Source of the DNA: an uncultured Akkermansia sp.
Lineage (GTDB): Bacteria; Verrucomicrobiota; Verrucomicrobiia; Verrucomicrobiales; Akkermansiaceae
Length of the DNA: 11,911 nt
Direction: 5' to 3'
Assembly: GCA_904501975.1 (NCBI GenBank)
Contig: CAJGCZ010000051.1
Location: forward strand, 1-11,911
The translations under genes were made by a program, and so were the position numbers. The notes under the pieces were generated by a model. The model made no database searches and was not told where the DNA came from. It saw nothing but the letters and a program-made list of their open reading frames with translations. Below, piece by piece: positions 6,079-11,911 of this stretch. Within the stretch, counting starts at the first letter, position 1. Every line of letters starts with the position of its first letter.

Positions 6079-6933
6079 ATGACCACACTGCGCCAACTAA
6101 CGGTACAATCGCTCACCCACATGATGGAGGAGGGCACGCTGAGCATACCCATTGATGACGAGGCCCGAGCCATTTTACGCAACTGGATGCTGGCAGCTCG
6201 CCAAGCCCCGGCTCGCCCCTCGCAGCCGCAACCCGTGGTCGATTCACGGCCCAGTGCCCCCCCTGCTCCCCCGCAGGCCAACACTGCGCCCCCTGCCCCC
6301 AACAGCGTAGAAGAGAAACTGGCCTACCTGCAAATGCGCGCCCAAAACTGGAAACCGGCACGCGCGCTCGGCACACTGCGCAATACCATGGTGTTTGCCA
6401 CCGGCAATGCACACGCACAGCTTATGCTGGTTGGCGAAGCTCCCGGCTACGATGAAGAACGCCTACAAGAGCCCTTCGTGGGGCGTGCCGGGCAAAAGCT
6501 CAACCAAATTCTTGCCGCAGCCAACCTGCGCCGCGAGGAGGTCTACATCTCCAACATCTGTAAGTTCAGACCCGATATGGGCCCCAACCAAGGCATGAGC
6601 AACCGCGCCCCCTCCGATGAGGAGATTGCAGCCTGCCTACCCATTATTTTAGCGGAAATTCGCGCCATTCAGCCCGCATGCATTATTTGCCTGGGCGGCA
6701 CGGCTGCCAAAGGTCTGCTGGGCAGCGGGGCATCCGTTGCCTCCTTGCGTGGTAAATGGTTTGATTGCCAAGGGGTGCCGGTGCGTGTTACCTACCACCC
6801 CAGCTATCTTTTACGCAACGACACACTACCCGCTAAGCGTGCCGTGTGGGAAGATTTCTTGGCGGTTCTGGAGCAAATGAAGCTTAACATTACTCCCCGT
6901 CAGCGCCGTTTCTTTTTACCCGCTACATCATGA
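6079..6933 (+). CDS. Uracil-DNA glycosylase, family-4-like, Fe-S cysteines lost
   Basis: Removes uracil from DNA as the first step of base excision repair in the cytoplasm. The 284-aa product has an N-terminal part (1-75) ending in a Pro/Ala/Gln-rich linker, then the glycosylase fold: GEAPG (119-123) with E126, EPFVGRAGQKL (131-141), the NICKFRP region (159-165), and the HPSYLLR active-site motif (240-246). Family-4 enzymes usually bind a 4Fe-4S cluster through four cysteines. There is no cysteine before C161, so the first pair is absent. The usual KCRP reads KFRP, and only C186 lies at a normal ligand site. The cluster is therefore probably lost, although the active-site motifs are intact. 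Its ATGA stop overlaps the start of the next gene, which indicates translational coupling. Confidence 0.9.
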   Translation: MTTLRQLTVQSLTHMMEEGTLSIPIDDEARAILRNWMLAARQAPARPSQPQPVVDSRPSAPPAPPQANTAPPAPNSVEEKLAYLQMRAQNWKPARALGTLRNTMVFATGNAHAQLMLVGEAPGYDEERLQEPFVGRAGQKLNQILAAANLRREEVYISNICKFRPDMGPNQGMSNRAPSDEEIAACLPIILAEIRAIQPACIICLGGTAAKGLLGSGASVASLRGKWFDCQGVPVRVTYHPSYLLRNDTLPAKRAVWEDFLAVLEQMKLNITPRQRRFFLPATS

Positions 6934-7589
6934 GCTCCCGTGTTGCACCACTCTTGTGGGTGCCGGCAACAGCCCTCACCCTGCTTTCTGTCGCCTGCCA
7001 TAGCCCACAGCAAATGGCAACCCAAGCGGCAAGCGGAAACCCGCAAGCTCAATATGATTACGCCTGTTTCTTGCTGAAAAATAAACGCTGCACCCCGGCT
7101 CAGCAAAAAGAGGCCATCCTTCTCTTAATAGAATCCACCGAAGGCGGTAGCCAACAGGCCCCCGCCACCCTAGGGCTGTGTTACTCCGTAGGCTTGGGCA
7201 CACCCCCTAATTTGAGGCAAGCCCGCACCTTCCTCCAAATTGCGTCGGACCGCAATCACCCGCGCGCCCAACTACTGCTCGCGCACATGTATGCCCAAGG
7301 CTCCGGTGCCCCCTACAACCCGGCCAAAGCGGCAGAAGAAATTCGCTATGCCGCCATGCAAGGCTCCCCTCTGGCGGCCGTTCTCATGTTCTTTTGCTTT
7401 TACGATGGCTTTGGCGTGGTTCAAAATACCGACCTTGCCTTGGGCTGGCTGCAAAATGCAGCCGATTTTGGCTCCGATGAGGCAAAAGAGCTCTTAAAAT
7501 TGGTCAAAAATGAAGAAAAATCACAATTTTTTCAACAAGAAGTCGATTTATTGAGAAAAAAGCTTGACTTCTTCCCACAAAAAAGCTAA
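6930..7589 (+). CDS. Sel1-repeat lipoprotein
   Basis: A 219-aa product with a lipobox (LSVAC, C23), so it is expected in the envelope. About four Sel1-like (TPR-type, 36-residue) repeats follow: a divergent one near 34-60, then 77-112, 113-148 and 149-184. The last three show the A-x-L-x(4)-Y/F-x-x-G-x-G pattern followed by a short alanine-rich helix. Such repeats form superhelical scaffolds for protein contacts; no catalytic residue is visible. The C-terminal 35 residues are charged and helical (VKNEEKSQFF, VDLLRKKLDF). It overlaps the UDG gene by 4 bp and is last in the operon. The -10 box of the following tRNA lies over its stop codon. Partner unknown. Confidence 0.88.
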   Translation: MSSRVAPLLWVPATALTLLSVACHSPQQMATQAASGNPQAQYDYACFLLKNKRCTPAQQKEAILLLIESTEGGSQQAPATLGLCYSVGLGTPPNLRQARTFLQIASDRNHPRAQLLLAHMYAQGSGAPYNPAKAAEEIRYAAMQGSPLAAVLMFFCFYDGFGVVQNTDLALGWLQNAADFGSDEAKELLKLVKNEEKSQFFQQEVDLLRKKLDFFPQKS

Positions 7590-7592
7590 AAT
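7564..7592 (+). promoter_or_regulatory. Promoter of the initiator tRNA gene
   Basis: TTGACT (7564-7569), a 17-base spacer, then TAAAAT (7587-7592). It is close to consensus and lies inside the end of the Sel1 gene, with the -10 box starting on the TAA stop codon. The expected start is near 7599, leaving a 30-nt tRNA leader. Confidence 0.8.
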
Positions 7593-7628
7593 TGCCGTGC
7601 ACCCGTAAGGGAGCAAACAAAAGAAAAT

Positions 7629-7702
<74 letters not shown>

Positions 7703-7706
7703 CTAC

Positions 7707-7737
7707 AAAAGCTCAGTTCTAAGTAACTGAGCTTTTT
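7707..7737 (+). terminator. Terminator after tRNA-fMet
   Basis: GCTCAGTT (7711-7718) pairs with AACTGAGC (7725-7732) over a 6-nt loop. An A-run precedes the stem and five T follow it. It ends both the tRNA transcript and any read-through from the upstream operon. Confidence 0.9.
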
Positions 7738-7770
7738 CTTTTTACGCGAATATTCATTCTGTATCCCACT

Positions 7771-8616
7771 ATGAGATTCTGGCAACTGCGCAACCAACTG
7801 TGGCCTATTCCTGAGGCCGGGGGAATCATGGGCATTCTCAATGTTACCCCGGATTCGTTCTCCGATGGCGGGCTGCACAACAATATAGCAGCAGCCGTGG
7901 ACCACGCGCGCAGCATGCTGAACCAAGGGGCCCATATCATTGACGTAGGCGGTGAATCAACCCGTCCAGGCGCCCTCCCCATCTCGATAGAGGAAGAAGA
8001 ACGCCGCACAGCACCCGTTATAGCCGCGCTCAGAAAGGAATTTCCGCAAGCCATCCTTTCCATTGACACCCGCCACCCCTCTGTAGCAGCTGCCGCTTTG
8101 GATGCCGGGGCCGATATTATTAACGACATCTCCGGCCTCGCCTCTCCGGATATGCGAGAATTGTGCGCCTCCCGCCCCTGCGGCATTATTCTGATGCACA
8201 TGCAAGGCACCCCGCAAACCATGCAAGACGCTCCCGCCTACGACGATGTAGTGCGAGAGGTGCGCGATTTTTTTGAACAACAGCTCACACTGGCACAACA
8301 AGCCGGCATTGCGCTGAAGCGTATTTGCCTGGACCCGGGAATCGGCTTCGGCAAGACAACAAAACACAACCTCTGCCTCATTCGACATTTGGAATCGCTC
8401 CGCCTCCACGACCTGCCGCTCATGATGGCTCTCTCGCGCAAGCGATTCTTGGGAGAAATCATCAATTCCCCCACCGAGGCAAAAACATCCCCCCTGCCCA
8501 CCGTCACTATGAGCCTGCTCTCTGCCGACAACGGTGCAGACCTGCACCGTGTGCACGATATTTTGCCCCTCCACCAGGCGCTTACCCTCCGCCGGCGCCT
8601 CATTTCTCCCTCCTAA
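7771..8616 (+). CDS. folP: Dihydropteroate synthase
   Basis: Condenses 6-hydroxymethyl-7,8-dihydropterin diphosphate with 4-aminobenzoate to form 7,8-dihydropteroate in the folate pathway; it is the target of sulfonamides. The 281-aa TIM-barrel protein has the expected motifs: ILNVTPDSFSDGG (22-34), the ESTRPG loop (62-67), SIDT (97-100, D99), INDISG (117-122), HMQGTP (143-148), DPGIGFGK (188-195), SRKRFLG (222-228) and the C-terminal RVHD (260-263). It begins 30 bp after the tRNA-fMet terminator. I see no clear promoter or Shine-Dalgarno sequence, so the start rests on the fit of the N-terminus. No terminator follows before tRNA-His; a TTTTTTGCAAAAAA palindrome (8623-8636) is not one. Confidence 0.97.
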   Translation: MRFWQLRNQLWPIPEAGGIMGILNVTPDSFSDGGLHNNIAAAVDHARSMLNQGAHIIDVGGESTRPGALPISIEEEERRTAPVIAALRKEFPQAILSIDTRHPSVAAAALDAGADIINDISGLASPDMRELCASRPCGIILMHMQGTPQTMQDAPAYDDVVREVRDFFEQQLTLAQQAGIALKRICLDPGIGFGKTTKHNLCLIRHLESLRLHDLPLMMALSRKRFLGEIINSPTEAKTSPLPTVTMSLLSADNGADLHRVHDILPLHQALTLRRRLISPS

Positions 8617-8660
8617 CACCCCTTTTTTGCAAAAAAATTAACTTTTCATTCATTTTAGAC

Positions 8661-8689
8661 TTGCATCCCCTCCCCGCATTGTGTATAAT
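8661..8689 (+). promoter_or_regulatory. Promoter of tRNA-His
   Basis: TTGCAT (8661-8666), a 17-base spacer, and a perfect TATAAT (8684-8689). The expected start is near 8696, 22 nt before the mature tRNA. Confidence 0.85.
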
Positions 8690-8717
8690 GCCCCCGCAAC
8701 CTAGAGCTGCAAAACAT

Positions 8718-8791
8718 GGTGGATGTAGTTCAGTGGTTAGAGCACCGGATTGTGATTCCGGGTGTCGTGGGTTCGAATCCCATCATCCACC
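8718..8791 (+). tRNA. tRNA-His (GUG)
   Basis: Cloverleaf with anticodon GTG in the loop TTGTGAT. The acceptor stem GTGGATG pairs with CATCCAC, and the genome encodes the extra G-1 (8718) opposite C73 (8791), the identity element of tRNA-His. CCA is not encoded. The 3' half GGGTTCGAATCCCATC is a typical target for element integration. Confidence 0.97.
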
Positions 8792-8793
8792 CT

Positions 8794-8836
8794 TCGCGGG
8801 CGTTATTTCGATAAGAGATAACGCCCGCGATTTTTA
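8794..8836 (+). terminator. Terminator after tRNA-His
   Basis: TCGCGGGCGTTAT (8794-8806) pairs perfectly over 13 bp with ATAACGCCCGCGA (8818-8830), followed by TTTTT. It ends the folP and tRNA-His transcription unit. Confidence 0.95.
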
Positions 8837-9188
8837 TTTATAACGCGCTTAGTTTACGCCACTTAACGCGCACTCCGTTGCATGCGTTGTAACGTGTTTT
8901 CGGATGATTTGACGTTATAGTAGGCATGTCCCTACAGCCTCAGGCACTCCCCCGCACTCTGCACTTCGAGACGCCCATTCTATCTACATAAAGGGGCTCG
9001 AACTCATTGCACTCGTTGATACTCAATAATCGTTGCACCATTGCTTCCCCGCCCCGGGGAGAAAGCAAGCAGACAATTTTTCAACATACATGCACTAAGC
9101 CTTTATGGATAGTGCATAACGAGCAAAATAAGGACAATACTAATATGGTGGGAATATGGTGGGATTTTTTGTGGAGTCATGTCTTTAC
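8837..9188. other. Non-coding junction region with 11-bp tandem repeat
   Basis: About 350 bp with no credible gene between tRNA-His and the AbiC-like gene. The first part keeps the backbone composition; the last part is AT-rich like the following gene. AATATGGTGGG occurs twice in perfect tandem (9142-9152, 9153-9163). A small hairpin TCCCCG/CGGGGA lies at about 9047-9061. A 29-codon minus-strand frame (8838-8927) overlaps the terminator tail and has no support. The region may hold the left attachment junction of the neighbouring element, but no att duplication can be seen in this window. Confidence 0.5.
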
Positions 9189-9217
9189 TTGCCAATATGT
9201 GAAAAAAATGATAGAAT
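9189..9217 (+). promoter_or_regulatory. Promoter of the AbiC-like gene
   Basis: TTGCCA (9189-9194), a 17-base spacer, then TAGAAT (9212-9217). The expected start is near 9224, five bases before the ATG at 9229. This supports that ATG over the more distant upstream starts. Confidence 0.6.
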
Positions 9218-9228
9218 CAAGATTGCTT

Positions 9229-10059
9229 ATGAAAAACAAACTTACACACAACAAACTTCTTTTAATTCTATCCTTTGGCATCTTTGCTGTTTGGTTAGGT
9301 TACGCTGTTTACTGTTATAATGGACACGACTCACTCGGAACGTTCGGTGATAGCTTCGGTTCCTTAAATACACTATTTACAGGATTAGCTTTTGCGGGTG
9401 CCATTGTAACACTTTTTCAGCAAGCTCGAGATTTGCGGACATCTCATGAAGAAACAATAAAAGCAACACTAGAATCTTCTATGTTCTCCTATTTATCACG
9501 CATGGATAACAGTCTCCCGGATAATCACGCAGAGGTACAAAATGAGATATTCAAACAGTTAAGTCGAATCAATACTCTTTGTGGTTCTCTTGAAAATATT
9601 CCTGATGGATTAGAAAAGGATTTGCAGGGACCAATTAACAACTTACGCGAACTCCTGTCTGTATATGCTGTATGGCGGCGTACCTTTCTTTCATGGTGCT
9701 TAAGAATAGATGAAGAAACTGAGCTACTTGGTGCTTCAAGTAGTGTAGCTAATTGGAAAAAAAGGCTCTGGCACCTTTTGTCTACTGATGAGCGAAGAAT
9801 CTTATTCTTGCAGTTCGCGTTAAAGAGCTTATTTCATCCAAAAGCATGGGATGACCATGTTTCGTTAGTTAGTGAAGAAGAGTGTATAACTCACTATTTC
9901 AAATATTGGAATAAAAAAACTTATAACTTCCTTATATCTTGTCTCAGTCCCGATACTAATGGAGGAGACGATAAGATATCGAAACCTCAAATCGCCCAAT
10001 TCTTAGCGGATAAAGAAATCAAACACAAGAAACCCTACAAATCAACCGATACCAAGTAA
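9229..10059 (+). CDS. Membrane protein resembling putative phage abortive infection (AbiC-like) family
   Basis: From the ATG at 9229 the product is 276 aa. Two membrane segments (about 9-29 and 45-64) flank the motif GTFGDSFGSLNT (37-48), then comes QQARDLRTSHEE and a long helical cytoplasmic part. This layout, the G-x-FGD-x-FG motif between the helices, and the later VYAVWRRTFLSWCLRID (145-161) resemble the putAbiC family of putative phage-exclusion proteins. The activity is unproven and no nuclease or other catalytic motif is visible. The gene is clearly AT-richer than adk or folP, which points to transfer. It is an independent unit at the edge of probable prophage genes, between its own promoter and a bidirectional terminator, as expected for cargo that protects the host from competing phages. 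The open frame extends upstream to 9007, but that part is not protein-like and lies before the promoter. Confidence 0.72.
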   Translation: MKNKLTHNKLLLILSFGIFAVWLGYAVYCYNGHDSLGTFGDSFGSLNTLFTGLAFAGAIVTLFQQARDLRTSHEETIKATLESSMFSYLSRMDNSLPDNHAEVQNEIFKQLSRINTLCGSLENIPDGLEKDLQGPINNLRELLSVYAVWRRTFLSWCLRIDEETELLGASSSVANWKKRLWHLLSTDERRILFLQFALKSLFHPKAWDDHVSLVSEEECITHYFKYWNKKTYNFLISCLSPDTNGGDDKISKPQIAQFLADKEIKHKKPYKSTDTK

Positions 10060-10068
10060 AACCATTAA

Positions 10069-10107
10069 AGAAAGCCCGGAACTATTAAATTGAGTTCCGG
10101 GCTTTCT
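10069..10107. terminator. Bidirectional terminator between convergent genes
   Basis: AGAAAGCCCGGAACT (10069-10083) pairs over 15 bp with AGTTCCGGGCTTTCT (10093-10107). A/T-rich flanks on both sides allow it to end the AbiC-like gene on the plus strand and the minus-strand genes arriving from the right. Confidence 0.93.
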
Positions 10108-10129
10108 TCTGACAGAGAATTGATGAAGG

Positions 10130-10543
10130 TTAATCATCTGCTTCCCTTGTGAAGTGGAAGCAAAGTCCGGAGATTTCGCCGTAGCGGCGGGTCAGGAACT
10201 TGGCCACGCCAAATGGAATGAGGTCTTCGTTAATCTTGACTTCTATCGTCTTGTGCTCACCCGTGCTTTTGATGGTGAAGCTTGCTTCGATGTATACGTT
10301 CATGCCTGATGGTATTTGTTCGGGTTCATATTTGGGATAGGCTCGTCCGCAGTATAGGAGGCTGTTGATGTCTACGGTGTTTACCGGGGGTAATGGCAGA
10401 CTTGTGTCGAGGGCTCGGATAAGTACGCGATTATTGCCGTAGTCTTGCAGAACCACATACTTCTGCTCTCCGTTCTCCCCCACTTCAAGCCACTCGGACT
10501 TTATGCGGACTATGTCTCCTCTTTCGATAGATGTACTGCTCAT
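10130..10543 (-). CDS. Small protein of unknown function (137 aa)
   Basis: Not recognised. The N-terminal part has a strand pattern typical of small SH3-like or KOW-like barrels: ERGDIVRIKSEWLEV (7-21), KYVVLQDYGNNRVLIRALD (28-46). The C-terminal part is also strand-rich (VYIEASFTIKSTGEHKTIEV, 83-102). No signal peptide or membrane segment. It starts 28 bp after the 93-aa gene on the same strand and is probably cotranscribed; it ends at the bidirectional terminator. No Shine-Dalgarno sequence is present. An element-borne gene is likely from its position. Confidence 0.75.
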   Translation of the reverse strand: MSSTSIERGDIVRIKSEWLEVGENGEQKYVVLQDYGNNRVLIRALDTSLPLPPVNTVDINSLLYCGRAYPKYEPEQIPSGMNVYIEASFTIKSTGEHKTIEVKINEDLIPFGVAKFLTRRYGEISGLCFHFTREADD

Positions 10544-10562
10544 GGTTGTAAAAGGTTAATGT

Positions 10563-10585
10563 CCGCCTCCCTCAGCGGGAGGCGG
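10563..10585 (-). repeat. Hairpin over the stop codon of the 93-aa gene
   Basis: CCGCCTCCC (10563-10571) pairs over 9 bp with GGGAGGCGG (10577-10585) around a 5-nt loop. It overlaps the stop codon (10572-10574) of the upstream minus-strand gene. No T-run follows on either strand, so it is more likely a processing or stability element, or a polarity control, than a terminator. Confidence 0.7.
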
Positions 10586-10853
10586 GTTCCCAGCCCTCAA
10601 TTTTGATGTTGGTCACGATGCCGTAATTTTCATACAGGCTGATGATTTCGCGGTCGGCCATCCCCTGTAGGAACTCGTGGTAGCTTTTGTCGGATTCTTC
10701 CCCGGCTTCCAGCTCCTTGCGGTAGCTGTCGGCGTATGCCTTGTTCTCCTCGTAGGTGTTCAGGGTGTCGGCGATTTCCTCCAGCTCGTATTCATCGTAG
10801 TTGGCGGGGTTGATGCCGTAGGCTTTCAGTTTGCGTATATACTCGTTATTCAT
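10572..10853 (-). CDS. Small acidic protein of unknown function (93 aa)
   Basis: Not recognised. Highly charged and mostly helical (YDEYELEEIADTLNTYEENK, 19-38; ADSYRKELEAGEESDKSYHE, 40-59), with no signal peptide, membrane segment or cysteine. Size and charge resemble small phage or mobile-element proteins. It has its own promoter (10883-10910), which gives a leader of about 23 nt, and it is followed by the 137-aa gene. The opposite-strand frame of similar length is rejected because it is a shadow without a promoter. Confidence 0.72.
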   Translation of the reverse strand: MNNEYIRKLKAYGINPANYDEYELEEIADTLNTYEENKAYADSYRKELEAGEESDKSYHEFLQGMADREIISLYENYGIVTNIKIEGWEPASR

Positions 10854-10882
10854 TGCTACTTAGTGCTTTGTTCTATGGTTAC

Positions 10883-10910
10883 AGTATAGCACATTAAGCA
10901 CAAGATGCAA
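10883..10910 (-). promoter_or_regulatory. Minus-strand promoter, extended -10
   Basis: On the minus strand TTGCAT (10910-10905), a 16-base spacer, then TATACT (10888-10883) preceded by TGC, an extended -10. The direct repeat TGTGC-TTAA-TGTGC lies in the spacer. The -35 box lies inside one arm of the inverted repeat 10902-10937. Confidence 0.7.
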
Positions 10911-10937
10911 GAACTTTTTTACTTTTTCTTGCATCTT
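10902..10937. promoter_or_regulatory. 12-bp inverted repeat over the -35 box; possible operator
   Basis: AAGATGCAAGAA (10902-10913) and TTCTTGCATCTT (10926-10937) are exact inverses, separated by a T-rich 12-nt spacer. On the plus strand a T-run follows, so it could act as a terminator there; on the minus strand the tail is not T-rich. Its overlap with the minus-strand -35 box makes a repressor site equally plausible. Confidence 0.6.
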
Positions 10938-10966
10938 TTTATGCTTATTTTCAATGCCTTACGATG

Positions 10967-11260
10967 TTATTTTTGCTCATCGACACGCTTATCCATGAAC
11001 TCCTCGTGCGCACGTTTCACGAACGGACAATTCGCACACTTGTTCTCGGCTTCGAGTCGCAGCTTGCGCTCTTGGTCGTAGAGGTGTTCGTATCGTTCGG
11101 CTCGCTTCATTTCGCGCCAGAGGAAGATACCCATGATGGCACCCACAGAGGCACCATTCTGGATGTATTCGATGAACGGATTGAGTTCGGCTGTGGCCAG
11201 CGTCACGACAGCTAAGGCATTGGCGACCACGATGCCGCTTGTTACAAATGAATTGGTCAT
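10967..11260 (-). CDS. Small holin-like membrane protein
   Basis: A 97-aa product with two hydrophobic segments (about 7-24 and 34-48), then a basic and acidic helical tail (REMKRAERYEHLYDQERKLR, 49-68) with a CANC cysteine pair (C75, C78). Size, membrane layout, charged C-terminus and location just after a tail-fibre-like gene fit a phage holin or other lysis-module protein, but no family was recognised. Fourteen bases separate it from the stop of the upstream gene, so both are probably one transcript. No Shine-Dalgarno sequence is present. Alternatives are a small membrane anchor or a phage structural accessory protein. Confidence 0.72.
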   Translation of the reverse strand: MTNSFVTSGIVVANALAVVTLATAELNPFIEYIQNGASVGAIMGIFLWREMKRAERYEHLYDQERKLRLEAENKCANCPFVKRAHEEFMDKRVDEQK

Positions 11261-11274
11261 GATGATATATGGGG

Positions 11275-11911
11275 TTAGGGGTTAATGAGAGCCAGCAAGG
11301 CATCCTTGTTGGCGAGAAGTTCGGAGAGCCCGGTGTGTTCAGACTCGGAAAGATGTGAAGTGGTATCGTCCACATGGTCAATCGGAACAAAGAGAGGGCC
11401 AGGGGAATCCAAGTCGAAAGTAGCACAGATGAGGTATTTTTCGGTTGAGCCGCTGGAGTTGGTAAGGTAGCAACCATCAGAGTCATTGTATACACCCAGC
11501 CCTGAGAGAATAAGGGAGGTGTTCAATTCTGTTGTTATGCTGCTGGCCATCAGGCAAACTCGCAGTTTGCGGCCGTTCAGTTTCAGGTTATCAAATAACC
11601 ATACACTATCCGTTCCAAGAGTTTGCACAACAGTATTTGTTGAAGTGCCTACATGGATGAAAGTCCCATTGTCTTGCTCCTCAAAGATACCGAGGTAGGA
11701 TGCAGAGGTGGTCATCTCTGTGCTGGCTGTTTTTCGACAAGGAATAGTCACTTTTTTCAACTTGCCCGCAGGAGGACAATGCACAAGGCTAATCTGAGCC
11801 CACCGACAGTTAATGCTGGTTGTTCCCTCTGCGGTGGTGAACTCAATCCCCTCAGGGCGATAAATGGTGTTAGAGAGAATGGTAGAGATAAGTTCTTCGT
11901 CTACGACACCC
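11275..11911 (-). CDS. Tail-fibre-like protein, C-terminal part (5' end outside window)
   Basis: The minus-strand frame stays open to the right edge, giving the last 211 residues; the true start lies outside. The visible part is strand-rich (CRWAQISLVHCPPAG, YLGIFEEQDNGTFIHVGTST, LKLNGRKLRVCLMAS) like a beta-sandwich. It ends in a helical coil DDTTSHLSESEHTGLSELL followed by about a dozen residues. The segment HLSESEHTGLSELL resembles the HLTAAERTKW-type segments common in phage tail fibres and receptor-binding proteins. A phage surface protein is the best reading, but no exact family can be named. An internal GTG at 11784 is not a likely start because the frame continues in good protein sequence upstream of it. 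Confidence 0.75.
   Translation of the reverse strand, partial: GVVDEELISTILSNTIYRPEGIEFTTAEGTTSINCRWAQISLVHCPPAGKLKKVTIPCRKTASTEMTTSASYLGIFEEQDNGTFIHVGTSTNTVVQTLGTDSVWLFDNLKLNGRKLRVCLMASSITTELNTSLILSGLGVYNDSDGCYLTNSSGSTEKYLICATFDLDSPGPLFVPIDHVDDTTSHLSESEHTGLSELLANKDALLALINP

Noticed and set aside
7957..8619. 220-codon antisense frame over folP
   Set aside because: Shadow of folP, whose motifs fill the sense frame end to end.
8838..8927. 29-codon minus-strand frame as a small gene or integrase remnant
   Set aside because: Too short, overlaps the terminator tail of tRNA-His, and shows no integrase motif.
8995..9009. GGGCTCGAACTCAT as an att copy of the tRNA-His T arm
   Set aside because: It resembles GGGTTCGAATCCCAT but has several mismatches and a gap, and shares nothing with the flanking tRNA sequence; chance is likely.
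9007..9228. N-terminal 74-codon extension of the AbiC-like protein
   Set aside because: It lies upstream of the promoter at 9189-9217, crosses the 11-bp tandem repeat and is not protein-like; the ATG at 9229 starts right before the first membrane helix.
10677..10889. 70-codon plus-strand frame rich in hydrophobic residues
   Set aside because: Shadow of the 93-aa minus-strand gene, which has a promoter, and it has no start signal.
11486..11698. Plus-strand frames opposite the tail-fibre-like gene
   Set aside because: Shadows; the minus-strand frame is open to the window edge and reads as a strand-rich phage protein.

Overview
The window looks like a chromosome segment of a Verrucomicrobiota-type gut bacterium (Akkermansia-like or a relative). 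This rests on impression, not on a marker gene. The reasons are a zinc-finger adenylate kinase, many secreted or lipid-anchored proteins of mid GC content, conventional TTGNNN-17-TATAAT promoters (unlike Bacteroidota), and the absence of a Shine-Dalgarno sequence in front of all ten visible protein starts. It is a core-gene backbone broken by two repeat-filled intergenic regions and followed, after a tRNA-His gene, by the edge of a probable prophage.

Layout. 1-320: palindromic modular repeats in a head-to-head pair, no gene. 421-1210: promoter, adk and terminator. 1243-3557: promoter, a 739-aa exported protein of unknown function with a strongly acidic segment, and terminator. 3558-4997: about 1.4 kb without a credible gene. 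It holds an array of five hairpins joined by a constant 8-nt linker (3615-3723), three more copies of the modular repeat (two head-to-head, 3737-4079), several isolated hairpins, a MITE-like inverted repeat (4682-4846) and a 7-bp tandem repeat. 4962-7589: a three-gene operon encoding an M28-type metallopeptidase lipoprotein, a family-4-like uracil-DNA glycosylase lacking most Fe-S cysteines, and a Sel1-repeat lipoprotein. The initiator tRNA-fMet gene follows at once, with its own promoter overlapping the last stop codon. 7771-8836: folP (dihydropteroate synthase), tRNA-His and a strong terminator.

8837-11911: accessory region. An AT-rich gene for a two-TM protein resembling the putative phage abortive infection (AbiC-like) family reads rightward, with its own promoter and a bidirectional terminator. 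Facing it on the minus strand are the tail-fibre-like gene running off the right edge, a small holin-like membrane protein and two small proteins of unknown function. A 13-bp tRNA-His terminator, a perfect 11-bp tandem duplication and a composition shift at about 8840-9190 suggest that the tRNA-His gene marks the junction of an integrated element. No integrase and no att duplication is inside the window.

Most notable signals: the hairpin array and the paired modular repeats (same head-to-head layout and nearly the same spacer, 79 and 77 bp, at two loci 3.7 kb apart); promoters that predict leaderless or nearly leaderless mRNAs for three genes; an initiator tRNA with A29:U41 in place of the first of the three canonical G:C pairs; and a uracil-DNA glycosylase that seems to have lost its iron-sulfur cluster.
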